This document shows positions 1 through 6,248 of a stretch of DNA of 7,172 bases, piece by piece; the stretch's first letter is position 1, and every line of letters starts with the position of its first letter. The notes beneath the pieces are model-generated. The model saw only the letters and a program-made list of their open reading frames with translations. It made no database searches and was not told the DNA's origin. Position numbers and translations under genes: made by a program. Source of the stretch: Gammaproteobacteria bacterium (GTDB lineage: Bacteria; Pseudomonadota; Gammaproteobacteria; QOAV01). The stretch covers positions 1 through 7,172 of the forward strand of contig JALXFQ010000123.1 of assembly GCA_027067235.1 (NCBI GenBank), in the 5' to 3' direction.

Positions 1-536
1 TCTGTGACCTTGTTCTGGAAACCGGCAAAACCAATGGCGGTGCCGGTACCGCCCGAAGCATAGCCGTTACCGTTCTTGCCGTGGCATGTGGCGCAAATAT
101 CTTCGAACCACTGCTTGCCGAGTCGCGGATCTCCGTGGCTTTCGGGCTCGCTGTCAACTTCGGCGGAGCGGTCAGGCAAAGTCGCATGTGACCGCAGGTA
201 GGCGACTATTGCCTTGATCTTCTCGCGGCCAAGGTGGGCCCATGGCGGCATACCCGTACCAGCGCGCCCGTCCCTAATGGTGCTTTCGAAGAACTTGTCG
301 GAGGCGATGCTGAGTAATTCCGGATTGGTCAGGGAAGGCGCCAGTCCGGGCTTGCCGATGGCGTCAGGTTGGTGGCACGCAGCGCAGTTCTGGTTATACA
401 GCAGCTCGCCTTCACTGGGCGTGGATTGATTGTTGCTGCTGGCCGGATCGACCGAAACTGCCGCGGCGCTCGCGGTAGCAAGCAACAGCCCCGTAAGCGC
501 GGAGACTATTGCGGAGGACGCGGGTTTTGTTGGCAT
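1..536 (-). CDS. Multihaem class I cytochrome c, exported (3' end beyond window)
   Basis: Translated from the ATG at 536, the frame stays open for 178 codons to the window edge, so the C-terminus is missing. A Lys-containing N-terminus, a hydrophobic stretch at residues 9-27 and an Ala-rich end (ASAAA) form a signal peptide. Two haem c motifs are visible: CAACH at 51-55 and CATCH at 148-152. Met96 in GTGMPPW is the likely sixth ligand of haem 1, and the following helix (IKAIVAYLRS) closes the first domain near residue 116. The second domain begins near residue 139 and is cut off; a third cannot be excluded. The protein should be a soluble or tethered periplasmic electron carrier. A good ribosome binding site (AAGGGAGAG, 542-550) lies 5 nt upstream and supports this start. 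It follows the NapC/NirT gene by 97 bp but has its own FNR-type promoter region. Cytochrome c4 is an alternative, but the phrasing around the first domain (ASDKFFESTIRDGRAGTGMP) looks more like repeated-domain carriers of quinol-oxidising complexes. The exact partner is unknown. Confidence 0.88.
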   Translation of the reverse strand, partial: MPTKPASSAIVSALTGLLLATASAAAVSVDPASSNNQSTPSEGELLYNQNCAACHQPDAIGKPGLAPSLTNPELLSIASDKFFESTIRDGRAGTGMPPWAHLGREKIKAIVAYLRSHATLPDRSAEVDSEPESHGDPRLGKQWFEDICATCHGKNGNGYASGGTGTAIGFAGFQNKVT

Positions 537-576
537 GTTAACTCTCCCTTGGTGTTAAAAATACAACTCCGACTTT

Positions 577-617
577 ATGGTACGACAGAGATAAAAAAAT
601 AGCTTGATTTATATCAA
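577..617 (-). promoter_or_regulatory. FNR/ANR/DNR-type site and class II promoter of the cytochrome c gene
   Basis: The 14-bp palindrome TTGAT-N4-ATCAA at 604-617 matches the FNR half-site consensus in all ten defined positions. On the minus strand, a -10-like hexamer TACCAT (582-577, 4 of 6 matches) would put the start of transcription near 570. The centre of the site (610.5) then falls at about -41, the geometry of class II FNR-activated promoters, where the activator replaces the -35 element. The downstream gene begins at 536, giving a leader of about 34 nt. Because the site lies after the stop codon of the NapC/NirT gene, it can only drive the diheme-type cytochrome. CRP also binds related palindromes, but its core (TGTGA/TCACA) is not present. 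The site is seen directly; activation at low oxygen is inferred. Confidence 0.7.
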
Positions 618-629
618 CAACGACACTGC

Positions 630-1271
630 TTATTTCCATTCATCCTCGCCTGGTGGCCGCGCCATCTCCTTGTGGCACCGGTAGCAGGGCACTTTTTCCT
701 TTTCAAACCGCCGGTGTTCCGCCTCGAGGAAAGCCTCCGGCAGCTTGTGGGCTATGCCCTTGTGGCAGTCAATGCAGGTCTTGTGTTCGGTTTCTGCCAG
801 TCTGTGCTGTTCGGCGGCGCTGCTGTCCTGCTTGTTTTTGTTCATTGCCGTCGCGCTGTGGCAATTGCGGCATTCGCGCGAATTGGTTTGCTTCATGGTT
901 TTCCAGACGACAGCAGCCAGTTGCTGGCGCTTGTCCAGAAACTTTTTCCGGCTGTCAATGGAGCCCAGAAAATGATGATACAGCTCGTTGCTGGCCCTGA
1001 TTTTGCGGGCAACCTTGTGTACCCAGTCGCGTGGCACATGGCAGTCGGGGCAGGTCGCGCGTACCCCGGTGCGGTTGCTGAAGTGCACGGATTTGCGATA
1101 TTCCATGTAAGTATTGTCGTGCATTTCATGACAGGAAATGCAAAAGGATTCGGTGTTGGTCAGTTCTATGGTCCAGTTGAAAGCGCCCCAGATCAGAATG
1201 CCTGCAAGAATAAAAAAAATGGCCGTGCCCAGGGTGGTATTAAACAGGAATTTGCGTTTGAGTATGTTCAT
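630..1271 (-). CDS. NapC/NirT-family membrane-anchored multihaem cytochrome c (five haem motifs)
   Basis: A 213-aa protein with a short basic N-terminus, one membrane anchor at residues 11-33 and a periplasmic haem domain. Four CXXCH motifs occupy the family positions: CISCH 44-48, CPDCH 74-78, CRNCH 134-138 and CIDCH 166-170, the last followed by the hallmark KGIAHKLP. A fifth, CYRCH at 196-200, lies in a 35-residue tail rich in charged residues and followed by EMARPP. Members of this family (NapC, NirT, NrfH, CymA) oxidise membrane quinol and pass electrons to periplasmic reductases or carriers. The cytochrome c gene just downstream on the same strand is the obvious candidate acceptor, but no terminal reductase is visible. 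The ATG at 1271 is preferred; a GTG at 1283 would add four residues. Neither has a strong ribosome binding site. It is shorter than TorC, which carries its fifth haem in a large extra domain, so a TorC assignment does not fit. Confidence 0.93.
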   Translation of the reverse strand: MNILKRKFLFNTTLGTAIFFILAGILIWGAFNWTIELTNTESFCISCHEMHDNTYMEYRKSVHFSNRTGVRATCPDCHVPRDWVHKVARKIRASNELYHHFLGSIDSRKKFLDKRQQLAAVVWKTMKQTNSRECRNCHSATAMNKNKQDSSAAEQHRLAETEHKTCIDCHKGIAHKLPEAFLEAEHRRFEKEKVPCYRCHKEMARPPGEDEWK

Positions 1272-1565
1272 TGCCGGTATCACAGTAACAAGCCACGGAA
1301 ATCCGCGGACTTGCCGGTTTTGGTCATGCCGCTATGGCGCGTTCCCACAGAAACACGGCCGTATGACCGCGTTTTTCACGCGCCTCGATGCTCTGGCGGA
1401 TCAGGCGTCGGGGTCGGGAATCTGCGGGGGGGCTGTCCGGTTTGGCACCGGGCGTTCTGACGGCCGGGTGTAAGATAGACTTGATGCGGTGACAGGTCAA
1501 CTGCAGCGAACCGCCATCCTCTGTCCGGTACATACTCCGCACCGTGCACATGTTATTCTGGCCGC
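1272..1565. other. Divergent intergenic spacer without a supported gene
   Basis: This spacer of about 290 bp separates the 5' ends of the NapC/NirT gene (minus) and the SRAP gene (plus), so it should hold both promoters. I found no convincing -35/-10 pair for either gene and no FNR-type palindrome. A short minus-strand frame (1324-1551, 75 codons) has no recognisable domain, no ribosome binding site and a composition unlike a conserved protein. No clear terminator, tRNA or repeat is visible. Confidence 0.5.
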
Positions 1566-2219
1566 ATGTGTGGCCGCGTAAACGTAACTGATGATCCTGC
1601 GGTAAGAGGTTTGTGTGCCTGCCTGGGCATTGACCTGGGCCCCGACCCGGTACAGATCAGATTCAATATCGCGCCCGCTGATCATTTGCTGGCGCTGTAC
1701 AAGCCAGCGGACAAAATTGGAAAAGCGGAAATGGAATGGGGCATGATCCCGCCATGGGCGAAACCCGGCAAGATCAGCCGCCCGCTCATCAACGCCCGCG
1801 CCGAAACGATCTGGGAAAAACCTTCCTTTCGCAAACTGATAGCGCACCAGCGCGCCGCCGCCCTGGTGACCGGTTTCTATGAGTGGAAGCGCGAACATGG
1901 TACGAAACGCGCCTTTCACTTTCACCCAAAGGGAAATCTGGCCTTCGCCATTGCTGCAATCTGGCAGGTATCAAAACACGGCGTTTTACAAATCTGCCTG
2001 ATTACCACCAGTGCCAACAGGGTCATGGAGCCCATACACAACCGCATGCCGGTATTGCTTGCGCCTGAATCCATCACAACCTGGCTGGAAAATGGCCAGC
2101 GCAATGTACTGGACAAGCTGATGGTTGCGCCGCCTGAGGAATGGATAGCGGCCTATGAGGTGAGCGATTACGTCAACAATGCGGCGCACCAGGGGCCGCA
2201 GTGTATCGAGCCCAAATAG
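1566..2219 (+). CDS. SRAP-domain protein, YedK/HMCES family (abasic-site processing)
   Basis: A 217-aa protein, the full length of the family, consisting of a single SOS-response-associated peptidase domain. The invariant MCGR start is present: Met1 is removed so that Cys2 becomes the N-terminal nucleophile. Other family landmarks are FNIAP (33-37), EWGMIPPW (57-64), INARAE (75-80) with Asn76, YEW (105-107) with Glu106, HNRMP (158-162) with His158, and a C-terminal VNN (203-205). In characterised homologues Cys2 forms a thiazolidine crosslink with abasic sites in single-stranded DNA, shielding them during replication; Asn, Glu and His are the other active-site residues. The need for Cys2 fixes the start at 1566 even though no Shine-Dalgarno sequence is seen upstream. 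It stands alone on the plus strand, converging on the tRNA and rpoD. No LexA box is visible, so SOS control is not supported. E. coli calls its homologue yedK. Confidence 0.95.
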   Translation: MCGRVNVTDDPAVRGLCACLGIDLGPDPVQIRFNIAPADHLLALYKPADKIGKAEMEWGMIPPWAKPGKISRPLINARAETIWEKPSFRKLIAHQRAAALVTGFYEWKREHGTKRAFHFHPKGNLAFAIAAIWQVSKHGVLQICLITTSANRVMEPIHNRMPVLLAPESITTWLENGQRNVLDKLMVAPPEEWIAAYEVSDYVNNAAHQGPQCIEPK

Positions 2220-2291
2220 ACCGTTTTGTTGCCCCGCTGGCGACACAGGGAAACGCCCAGGATCAAGCGTATTCCCGAGCGTTTGGCAATA

Positions 2292-2368
2292 TGGTGGGCC
2301 CGGTAGGATTTGAACCTACGACCAATGGATTATGAGTCCACTGCTCTAACCAACTGAGCTACAGGCCC
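2292..2368 (-). tRNA. tRNA with CAU anticodon (Ile2 or elongator Met)
   Basis: A complete 77-nt cloverleaf with encoded CCA. The acceptor stem GGGCCTG/CGGGCCC has one U-G pair; the D stem is GCTC/GAGC; the anticodon stem GTGGA/TCCAT has a G-U pair at 27-43; the T stem is GTAGG/CCTAC around TTCAAAT. The anticodon loop CTCATAA gives CAU. Such a tRNA is either elongator Met or Ile2, whose C34 is changed to lysidine by TilS to read AUA. The C4-G69 and C5-G68 pairs and the TTGGTCG stretch after the anticodon stem resemble E. coli tRNA-Ile2, and E. coli ileX also lies near rpoD, so Ile2 is slightly favoured. It does not look like initiator tRNA, because the first acceptor position is paired (G1-C72). 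It follows rpoD on the same strand by 155 bp and probably has its own promoter. Confidence 0.95.
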
Positions 2369-2391
2369 TGATAATGATTCTAGTCATGACC

Positions 2392-2433
2392 AAAGCAGGG
2401 AAACTCATAAACGGCTACGAGCCATCCTGCTTT
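2392..2433. repeat. Nested inverted repeat in the rpoD-tRNA spacer
   Basis: Perfect 8-bp arms AAAGCAGG (2392-2399) and CCTGCTTT (2426-2433) enclose 26 nt, which contain a smaller hairpin GGCT-ACG-AGCC (2413-2423). Next to it is an 8-bp palindrome, GTCATGAC (2383-2390). On the minus strand this would fold in the tRNA precursor leader or the rpoD 3' region. It lacks a following T run, so an intrinsic terminator is not supported. Possible roles are RNA processing or protection of the rpoD 3' end. Confidence 0.5.
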
Positions 2434-2485
2434 CATCTCGTGCTGCCGTATCCGTAACAGGATCAATAGAGCGCAAGACGGCGGG

Positions 2486-2515
2486 ATTATACCCGCCGTA
2501 TCAGCTTATTCCCAA
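2486..2515 (-). promoter_or_regulatory. Putative sigma-70 promoter of the CAU tRNA
   Basis: Reading on the minus strand, TTGGGA (2515-2510, 4 of 6) and a perfect TATAAT (2491-2486) are 18 bp apart. The bases after the -10 box, CCCGCC, form the GC-rich discriminator typical of stringently controlled stable-RNA promoters. Transcription would start near 2480, about 112 nt before the mature tRNA, so RNase P would have to remove a long leader. The TATAAT lies exactly in the loop of an inverted repeat ACGGCGGG/CCCGCCGT (2478-2499). That repeat could also be read as a hairpin after rpoD, but it lacks a T tract, so a promoter is the better reading. Confidence 0.55.
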
Positions 2516-2523
2516 CAGTGGTT

Positions 2524-4359
2524 TTACGCCGGATCGAGGAAGCTGCGCAGATGTTCGGAGCGGCTCGGGTGGCGCAGTTTGCGCAGCGCCTTGGCTTCGA
2601 TCTGGCGGATACGCTCGCGGGTGACGTCGAACTGCTTGCCGACTTCTTCCAGCGTGTGGTCGGTATTCATGTCGATGCCGAAGCGCATGCGCAGCACCTT
2701 GGCTTCGCGCGTTGTAAGCGAAGCGAGGATTTCCTCGGTGGCAAAGCGCAGACCGGAGCTGGTGGCAAAGTCCATGGGCGCCTGTACGTTCTTGTCTTCG
2801 ATGAAATCACCCAGGCTGGAGTCTTCGTCGTCGCCGATGGGGGTTTCCATGGAAACCGGTTCCTTGGCGATTTTCAGCACTTTGCGGATTTTTTCTTCCG
2901 GCATTTCCATGCGTTCGGCCAGTTCCTCCGGCAGCGGTTCACGGCCTTTTTCCTGCAGGATCTGGCGCGAGATGCGATTCAGTTTGTTGATGGTTTCGAT
3001 CATGTGTACCGGGATGCGAATGGTGCGCGCCTGATCCGCGATGGAGCGGGTAATGGCCTGGCGAATCCACCAGGTGGCATAGGTGGAAAACTTGTAGCCG
3101 CGGCGATATTCAAACTTGTCCACGGCTTTCATCAGGCCGATGTTGCCCTCCTGAATCAGGTCGAGGAACTGCAGGCCGCGATTGGTGTATTTCTTCGCGA
3201 TGGAAATTACCAGCCGCAGGTTGGCTTCGACCATTTCTTTCTTGGCGCGGCGGGCCTTGGCTTCGCCCATGAGCATTTTGCGGTTGATTTCCTTCAGCTC
3301 GTGTACGGTGAGAGCGGCGCGGTTCTGGATCAGGGAGATTTTCGCCTGCGCGGTTCTGATGTCGTCGGCATGCTTGTCCAGCGCCGCCGGGTCGCCTTCG
3401 CCGGAAGCTTTCAGGCGCTCGATCAGGCCTTCGTCGGTTTCATCGCCGACAAAATTGCTGATAAAGGTCTTGCGGGAAATGCGCGCCTCGTTGACGCAGA
3501 TATTCATGATAGTGCGTTCGTGAATGCGCACGGTCTCCACCAGCTGGCGGATATGCGCAGCAAATTCTTCCACATGACGCGGTACATATTTGAACTGTAC
3601 CACCATGGCGGCCACTTCGTCGCGGAAGGGCTCGGTTTTCTGGTGCAGAGGGCCGTGTTTCTCGATGGCTTTCCTGAGTTTTTTCTGGGCCTTGGCCAGC
3701 TGCGCGAAACGTTGTTTCACTTCTTCCGGATCAGGCCCGGTGTCGACGACTTCATCCTCATCGTCTTCCTCGTCTTTTTTTGCATCCTTGGCGTTGCTGT
3801 CGACGGCGGCAGGTTGTGGCCTGGGTGCGGGCGGTACGTCCACTTCGTTGGGGTCATAAAAACCGACGATGAGGTCGGAAATGCGCATTTCCTCGTCTTC
3901 GATTTTCTTGCCCATCTCCAGCAGTGCATCAATGATTTGCGGGCAGCGGGAAACGGCGCGCAGGCTTTGCCGGATGCCTTCTTCTATGCGTTTCGCCAGT
4001 GCAATTTCGTCTTCGCGGGTGAGCAGATCCACGGTGCCCATTTCGCGCATGTACATGCGCACCGGGTCGGTGGTGCGGCCGAACTCGCTTTCCACCGCCG
4101 TGGTCAGCACGGCCTCCGCCTCGGTTTCCTCCGCTTCCTCGGTAGAGGCTTTCAGCAGCAGGATCTGGTCGGGGTCGGGCGTCTGATCAAAAACTTCAAT
4201 GCCCATGTCATTAATCATGTTGACCACGGTCTCGATCTGATCCGTATCATGTACGTCATCAGGCAGGTGATCGTTGATCTCCGCATAAGTAAGGAAGCCC
4301 TGTTCCTTGCCTTTCAAGATGAGCTTTTTAAGCTGGTCTTTTTTTGTTTCCTGATCCAT
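2524..4359 (-). CDS. rpoD: RNA polymerase primary sigma factor, sigma-70
   Basis: A 611-aa protein (E. coli 613) that directs core RNA polymerase to housekeeping promoters. Region 1.1, which occludes the DNA channel in free holoenzyme, covers about residues 1-80. Region 1.2 is at about 97-130 (DPVRMYMREMGTVDLLTRE). The non-conserved region runs from about 130 to 370 and includes an acidic stretch (EEDDEDE, 197-203), as in E. coli. Region 2 starts near 381 with the core-binding segment and continues to YATWWIRQAITR (427-438), which opens the -10 element. Region 3 follows. The region 4.2 helix-turn-helix, which reads the -35 element, is at about 569-592 (TLEEVGKQFDVTRERIRQIE), and the protein ends in FLDPA. 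It is the last protein gene of the operon, 87 bp after dnaG. The spacer has an interrupted hairpin, and no strong Shine-Dalgarno sequence precedes the ATG. No frameshift or missing region is seen. Confidence 0.99.
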   Translation of the reverse strand: MDQETKKDQLKKLILKGKEQGFLTYAEINDHLPDDVHDTDQIETVVNMINDMGIEVFDQTPDPDQILLLKASTEEAEETEAEAVLTTAVESEFGRTTDPVRMYMREMGTVDLLTREDEIALAKRIEEGIRQSLRAVSRCPQIIDALLEMGKKIEDEEMRISDLIVGFYDPNEVDVPPAPRPQPAAVDSNAKDAKKDEEDDEDEVVDTGPDPEEVKQRFAQLAKAQKKLRKAIEKHGPLHQKTEPFRDEVAAMVVQFKYVPRHVEEFAAHIRQLVETVRIHERTIMNICVNEARISRKTFISNFVGDETDEGLIERLKASGEGDPAALDKHADDIRTAQAKISLIQNRAALTVHELKEINRKMLMGEAKARRAKKEMVEANLRLVISIAKKYTNRGLQFLDLIQEGNIGLMKAVDKFEYRRGYKFSTYATWWIRQAITRSIADQARTIRIPVHMIETINKLNRISRQILQEKGREPLPEELAERMEMPEEKIRKVLKIAKEPVSMETPIGDDEDSSLGDFIEDKNVQAPMDFATSSGLRFATEEILASLTTREAKVLRMRFGIDMNTDHTLEEVGKQFDVTRERIRQIEAKALRKLRHPSRSEHLRSFLDPA

Positions 4360-4384
4360 TAAAACAGTCGCCCGTGTGTCTTTT

Positions 4385-4414
4385 GCCGTACCCGGGACAT
4401 GCCGGGAAAACGGC
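4385..4414 (-). repeat. Interrupted hairpin in the dnaG-rpoD spacer
   Basis: GCCGT (4385-4389) and CCCGG (4391-4395) pair with CCGGG (4402-4406) and ACGGC (4410-4414). The result is a ten-pair stem with a 1x3 internal loop and a six-base loop. It lies about 25 nt before the rpoD start in the mRNA and is not followed by a T run, so it is unlikely to terminate transcription efficiently. In E. coli the dnaG-rpoD junction of this operon is cut by RNase E, which lowers primase relative to sigma. A similar processing or stabilising role here is inferred from position only. Confidence 0.45.
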
Positions 4415-4446
4415 GGATTTTACTCAATCTTTCGATCTACTAACAG

Positions 4447-6201
4447 CTATTTTTCAGCACTCAGTAATTGCTTCAGCAGCCGCTGCTCATCAGGCGTCAA
4501 TCGACTGGACTGCGCCTTCTCCAGCAGTTTCTGTATATGGATGCGTTTGCGCTGTTTATCAAGATCTTCGAGTAATGCCTGAAATTCAGTGTTTATATCG
4601 CTCTCGCTGAGAAAATGTTGCCATACAACCAGTTTGGATAGCGCCTTGTAGTCCCGGGTTCCGTGAAAATGTTCGAGTATGGCGCCTGTGCTCATTTCTG
4701 GTTTGCTGCGAATCAGTTGCAGAATATCGTGCAACAACTGCGCTCCGGGGATGGAAAGATCCGAGAGAAATTCAATACTTTCAGGTATAGATGCCAGTCG
4801 CGGGTTTTGCAATAAAAAACCCAGGGCGCGGGCAATTTTGCTTTTGGCGCCATGGGCTGCGGGTGACGGGCCTGGGGCGCCCGATCCGCGCCCACTGACT
4901 GGCGCAGCAGCTTTGCTCGCCAGTCCGCTGACATCCTGGCCGGTCAGCTTGTAGAGCTGGTCCAGCAACATGTTTTTCAGCGCGCCATCGGGGATTTGTT
5001 CGATATGTGGTCGCGCCAGTTCCGCCAGCCGTACTTTTTCATCCAGACGCGACATATCCACCTGCTTGCTCAGGTTGCCCAGCAGAAAATCGCCCAGCGA
5101 TTCCGCTTTGCGCAGGCGCAATTCAAAGCCATCCGCGCCTTCCTTGCGCACCAGCGTGTCGGGGTCTTCGCCATCGGGCATGAACAGGAAACGGATCTGG
5201 CGCGCGCCCTTGAGCGCGGGCAGGGCGTTTTCCAGGCCGCGCCACGCCGCCTTGCGTCCGGCGTTGTCGCCGTCGAAGCAAAACACGATTTCGTCGGTAA
5301 AGCGGAACAGCCGCTCCAGTTGCTGATGCGTGGTTGCCGTGCCCAGCGTGGCCACGGCATAACGCACGCCAAACTGCGCCAGCGACACCACATCCATATA
5401 CCCCTCGACGATCACGGCGCGCCCGGCTTGCTTGATATGATCGCGGCCAATGTAGAGTCCGTACAGATCGCGCCCCTTGTGAAACAGCGGCGTTTCCGGC
5501 GAATTCAGGTACTTGGCCTTGTCATCGCCCAGCGTGCGGCCGCCAAAACCCACCAGCTGCCCGCGATAATTGTGGATGGGGAACATGATGCGATTGCGGA
5601 AGCGGTCGTAATACTCGCCGTTTTCCTTTTGAATCAGCATGCCGGATTTGGCCAGCGCCTCGCGTTTCTGTGGCGTCGCGCCCAGCTGTTTCAGCAAATT
5701 GTCCCAGCCTGGCGGGGCATAGCCGAGGCCAAAATCAGCCGCGGTTTTGCCGTCCAGGCCGCGGTTTTTCAGATAATCCACCGCCTCTCTGGCGGACGGT
5801 TTGCGCAGTTGTTCGCGGAAAAAACGATCAGAGGCGGTCAGGGCCTCTGACAGCGAGGCGGTATCTTCCTTTTTCTGATATGCCGTTCCACCCGCCGGCG
5901 CTTCTCGCGGGACGGGAATGCCGGCCTGGTCGGCCAATGCTTCCACGGCTTCCGGGAATGAAAGATTTTCGTAATCCATGAGAAAACCCACGGCGGTGCC
6001 GTGCGCGCCGCAGCCGAAGCAATGGTAGAACTGTTTGCTCGGACTGACGGTGAAAGAAGGGGTTTTTTCGTTATGAAACGGGCAACAGGCGGTGTATTCA
6101 CGCCCGGCCTTTTTCAGCGGAACGCGCGCGTCGATGACATCGACAATATCGACGCGCTGAATCAGGTCATCAATGAATTGTCGGGGGATGCGGCCGGCCA
6201 T
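4447..6201 (-). CDS. dnaG: DNA primase
   Basis: A 584-aa protein (E. coli 581) that makes RNA primers for lagging-strand synthesis at the fork. The N-terminal CHC2 zinc-binding domain has ligands Cys40, His43, Cys61 and Cys64 (CPFH...CFGC). The RNA-polymerase core covers about residues 110-370. It includes the basic DRFRNRIMFPI (199-209) and the TOPRIM motifs EGYMD (Glu266) and FDGDNAGRKA (Asp310, Asp312), which match the metal-binding acidic residues of E. coli primase. A Gly/Ala/Pro/Ser-rich linker (about 430-452) leads to the C-terminal helical domain that contacts the DnaB helicase. It is the third gene of the operon, 47 bp after the yqeY-type gene. No Shine-Dalgarno sequence is obvious, which fits low production of primase. 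All catalytic residues are present and nothing suggests a broken gene. Confidence 0.99.
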   Translation of the reverse strand: MAGRIPRQFIDDLIQRVDIVDVIDARVPLKKAGREYTACCPFHNEKTPSFTVSPSKQFYHCFGCGAHGTAVGFLMDYENLSFPEAVEALADQAGIPVPREAPAGGTAYQKKEDTASLSEALTASDRFFREQLRKPSAREAVDYLKNRGLDGKTAADFGLGYAPPGWDNLLKQLGATPQKREALAKSGMLIQKENGEYYDRFRNRIMFPIHNYRGQLVGFGGRTLGDDKAKYLNSPETPLFHKGRDLYGLYIGRDHIKQAGRAVIVEGYMDVVSLAQFGVRYAVATLGTATTHQQLERLFRFTDEIVFCFDGDNAGRKAAWRGLENALPALKGARQIRFLFMPDGEDPDTLVRKEGADGFELRLRKAESLGDFLLGNLSKQVDMSRLDEKVRLAELARPHIEQIPDGALKNMLLDQLYKLTGQDVSGLASKAAAPVSGRGSGAPGPSPAAHGAKSKIARALGFLLQNPRLASIPESIEFLSDLSIPGAQLLHDILQLIRSKPEMSTGAILEHFHGTRDYKALSKLVVWQHFLSESDINTEFQALLEDLDKQRKRIHIQKLLEKAQSSRLTPDEQRLLKQLLSAEK

Positions 6202-6248
6202 CGGTGAAGTCTAACCGGATGTGGCTGGCAAGTCAGCAGAGCGGCGGT

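Noticed and set aside
672..1460. A 262-codon open frame on the plus strand over the NapC/NirT gene.
   Set aside because: It is the complement of a gene with five haem motifs and a family signature, and shows no domain or ribosome binding site of its own.
1324..1551. A 75-codon minus-strand frame in the spacer between the NapC/NirT and SRAP genes.
   Set aside because: It has no recognisable family, no ribosome binding site, and a Pro/Arg-rich composition expected by chance in GC-rich DNA.
2264..2287. A weak inverted repeat CAAGCG/CGTTTG between the SRAP gene and the tRNA as a shared terminator.
   Set aside because: The arms are only six bases with a G-T mismatch, and neither strand has a T run after it.
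2478..2499. The inverted repeat after rpoD as an intrinsic terminator.
   Set aside because: No T tract follows on either strand, and the loop is a perfect TATAAT with a possible -35 box 18 bp upstream, so a promoter explains it better.
2518..4362. A 614-codon open frame on the plus strand covering all of rpoD.
   Set aside because: It is antisense to an unmistakable sigma-70 gene. Its Phe/His/Gly-rich composition and the lack of any domain are typical of a mirror frame created by codon bias.
4417..4445. A promoter for rpoD alone at TAAAAT (4422-4417) followed by CCGCCG.
   Set aside because: The -10 and discriminator resemble those of the tRNA promoter, but no acceptable -35 hexamer is found at 16-19 bp and there is no extended -10 TGN.
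4996..5850. A 284-codon open frame on the plus strand inside dnaG.
   Set aside because: It overlaps the catalytic core of primase in antisense and has no recognisable features.
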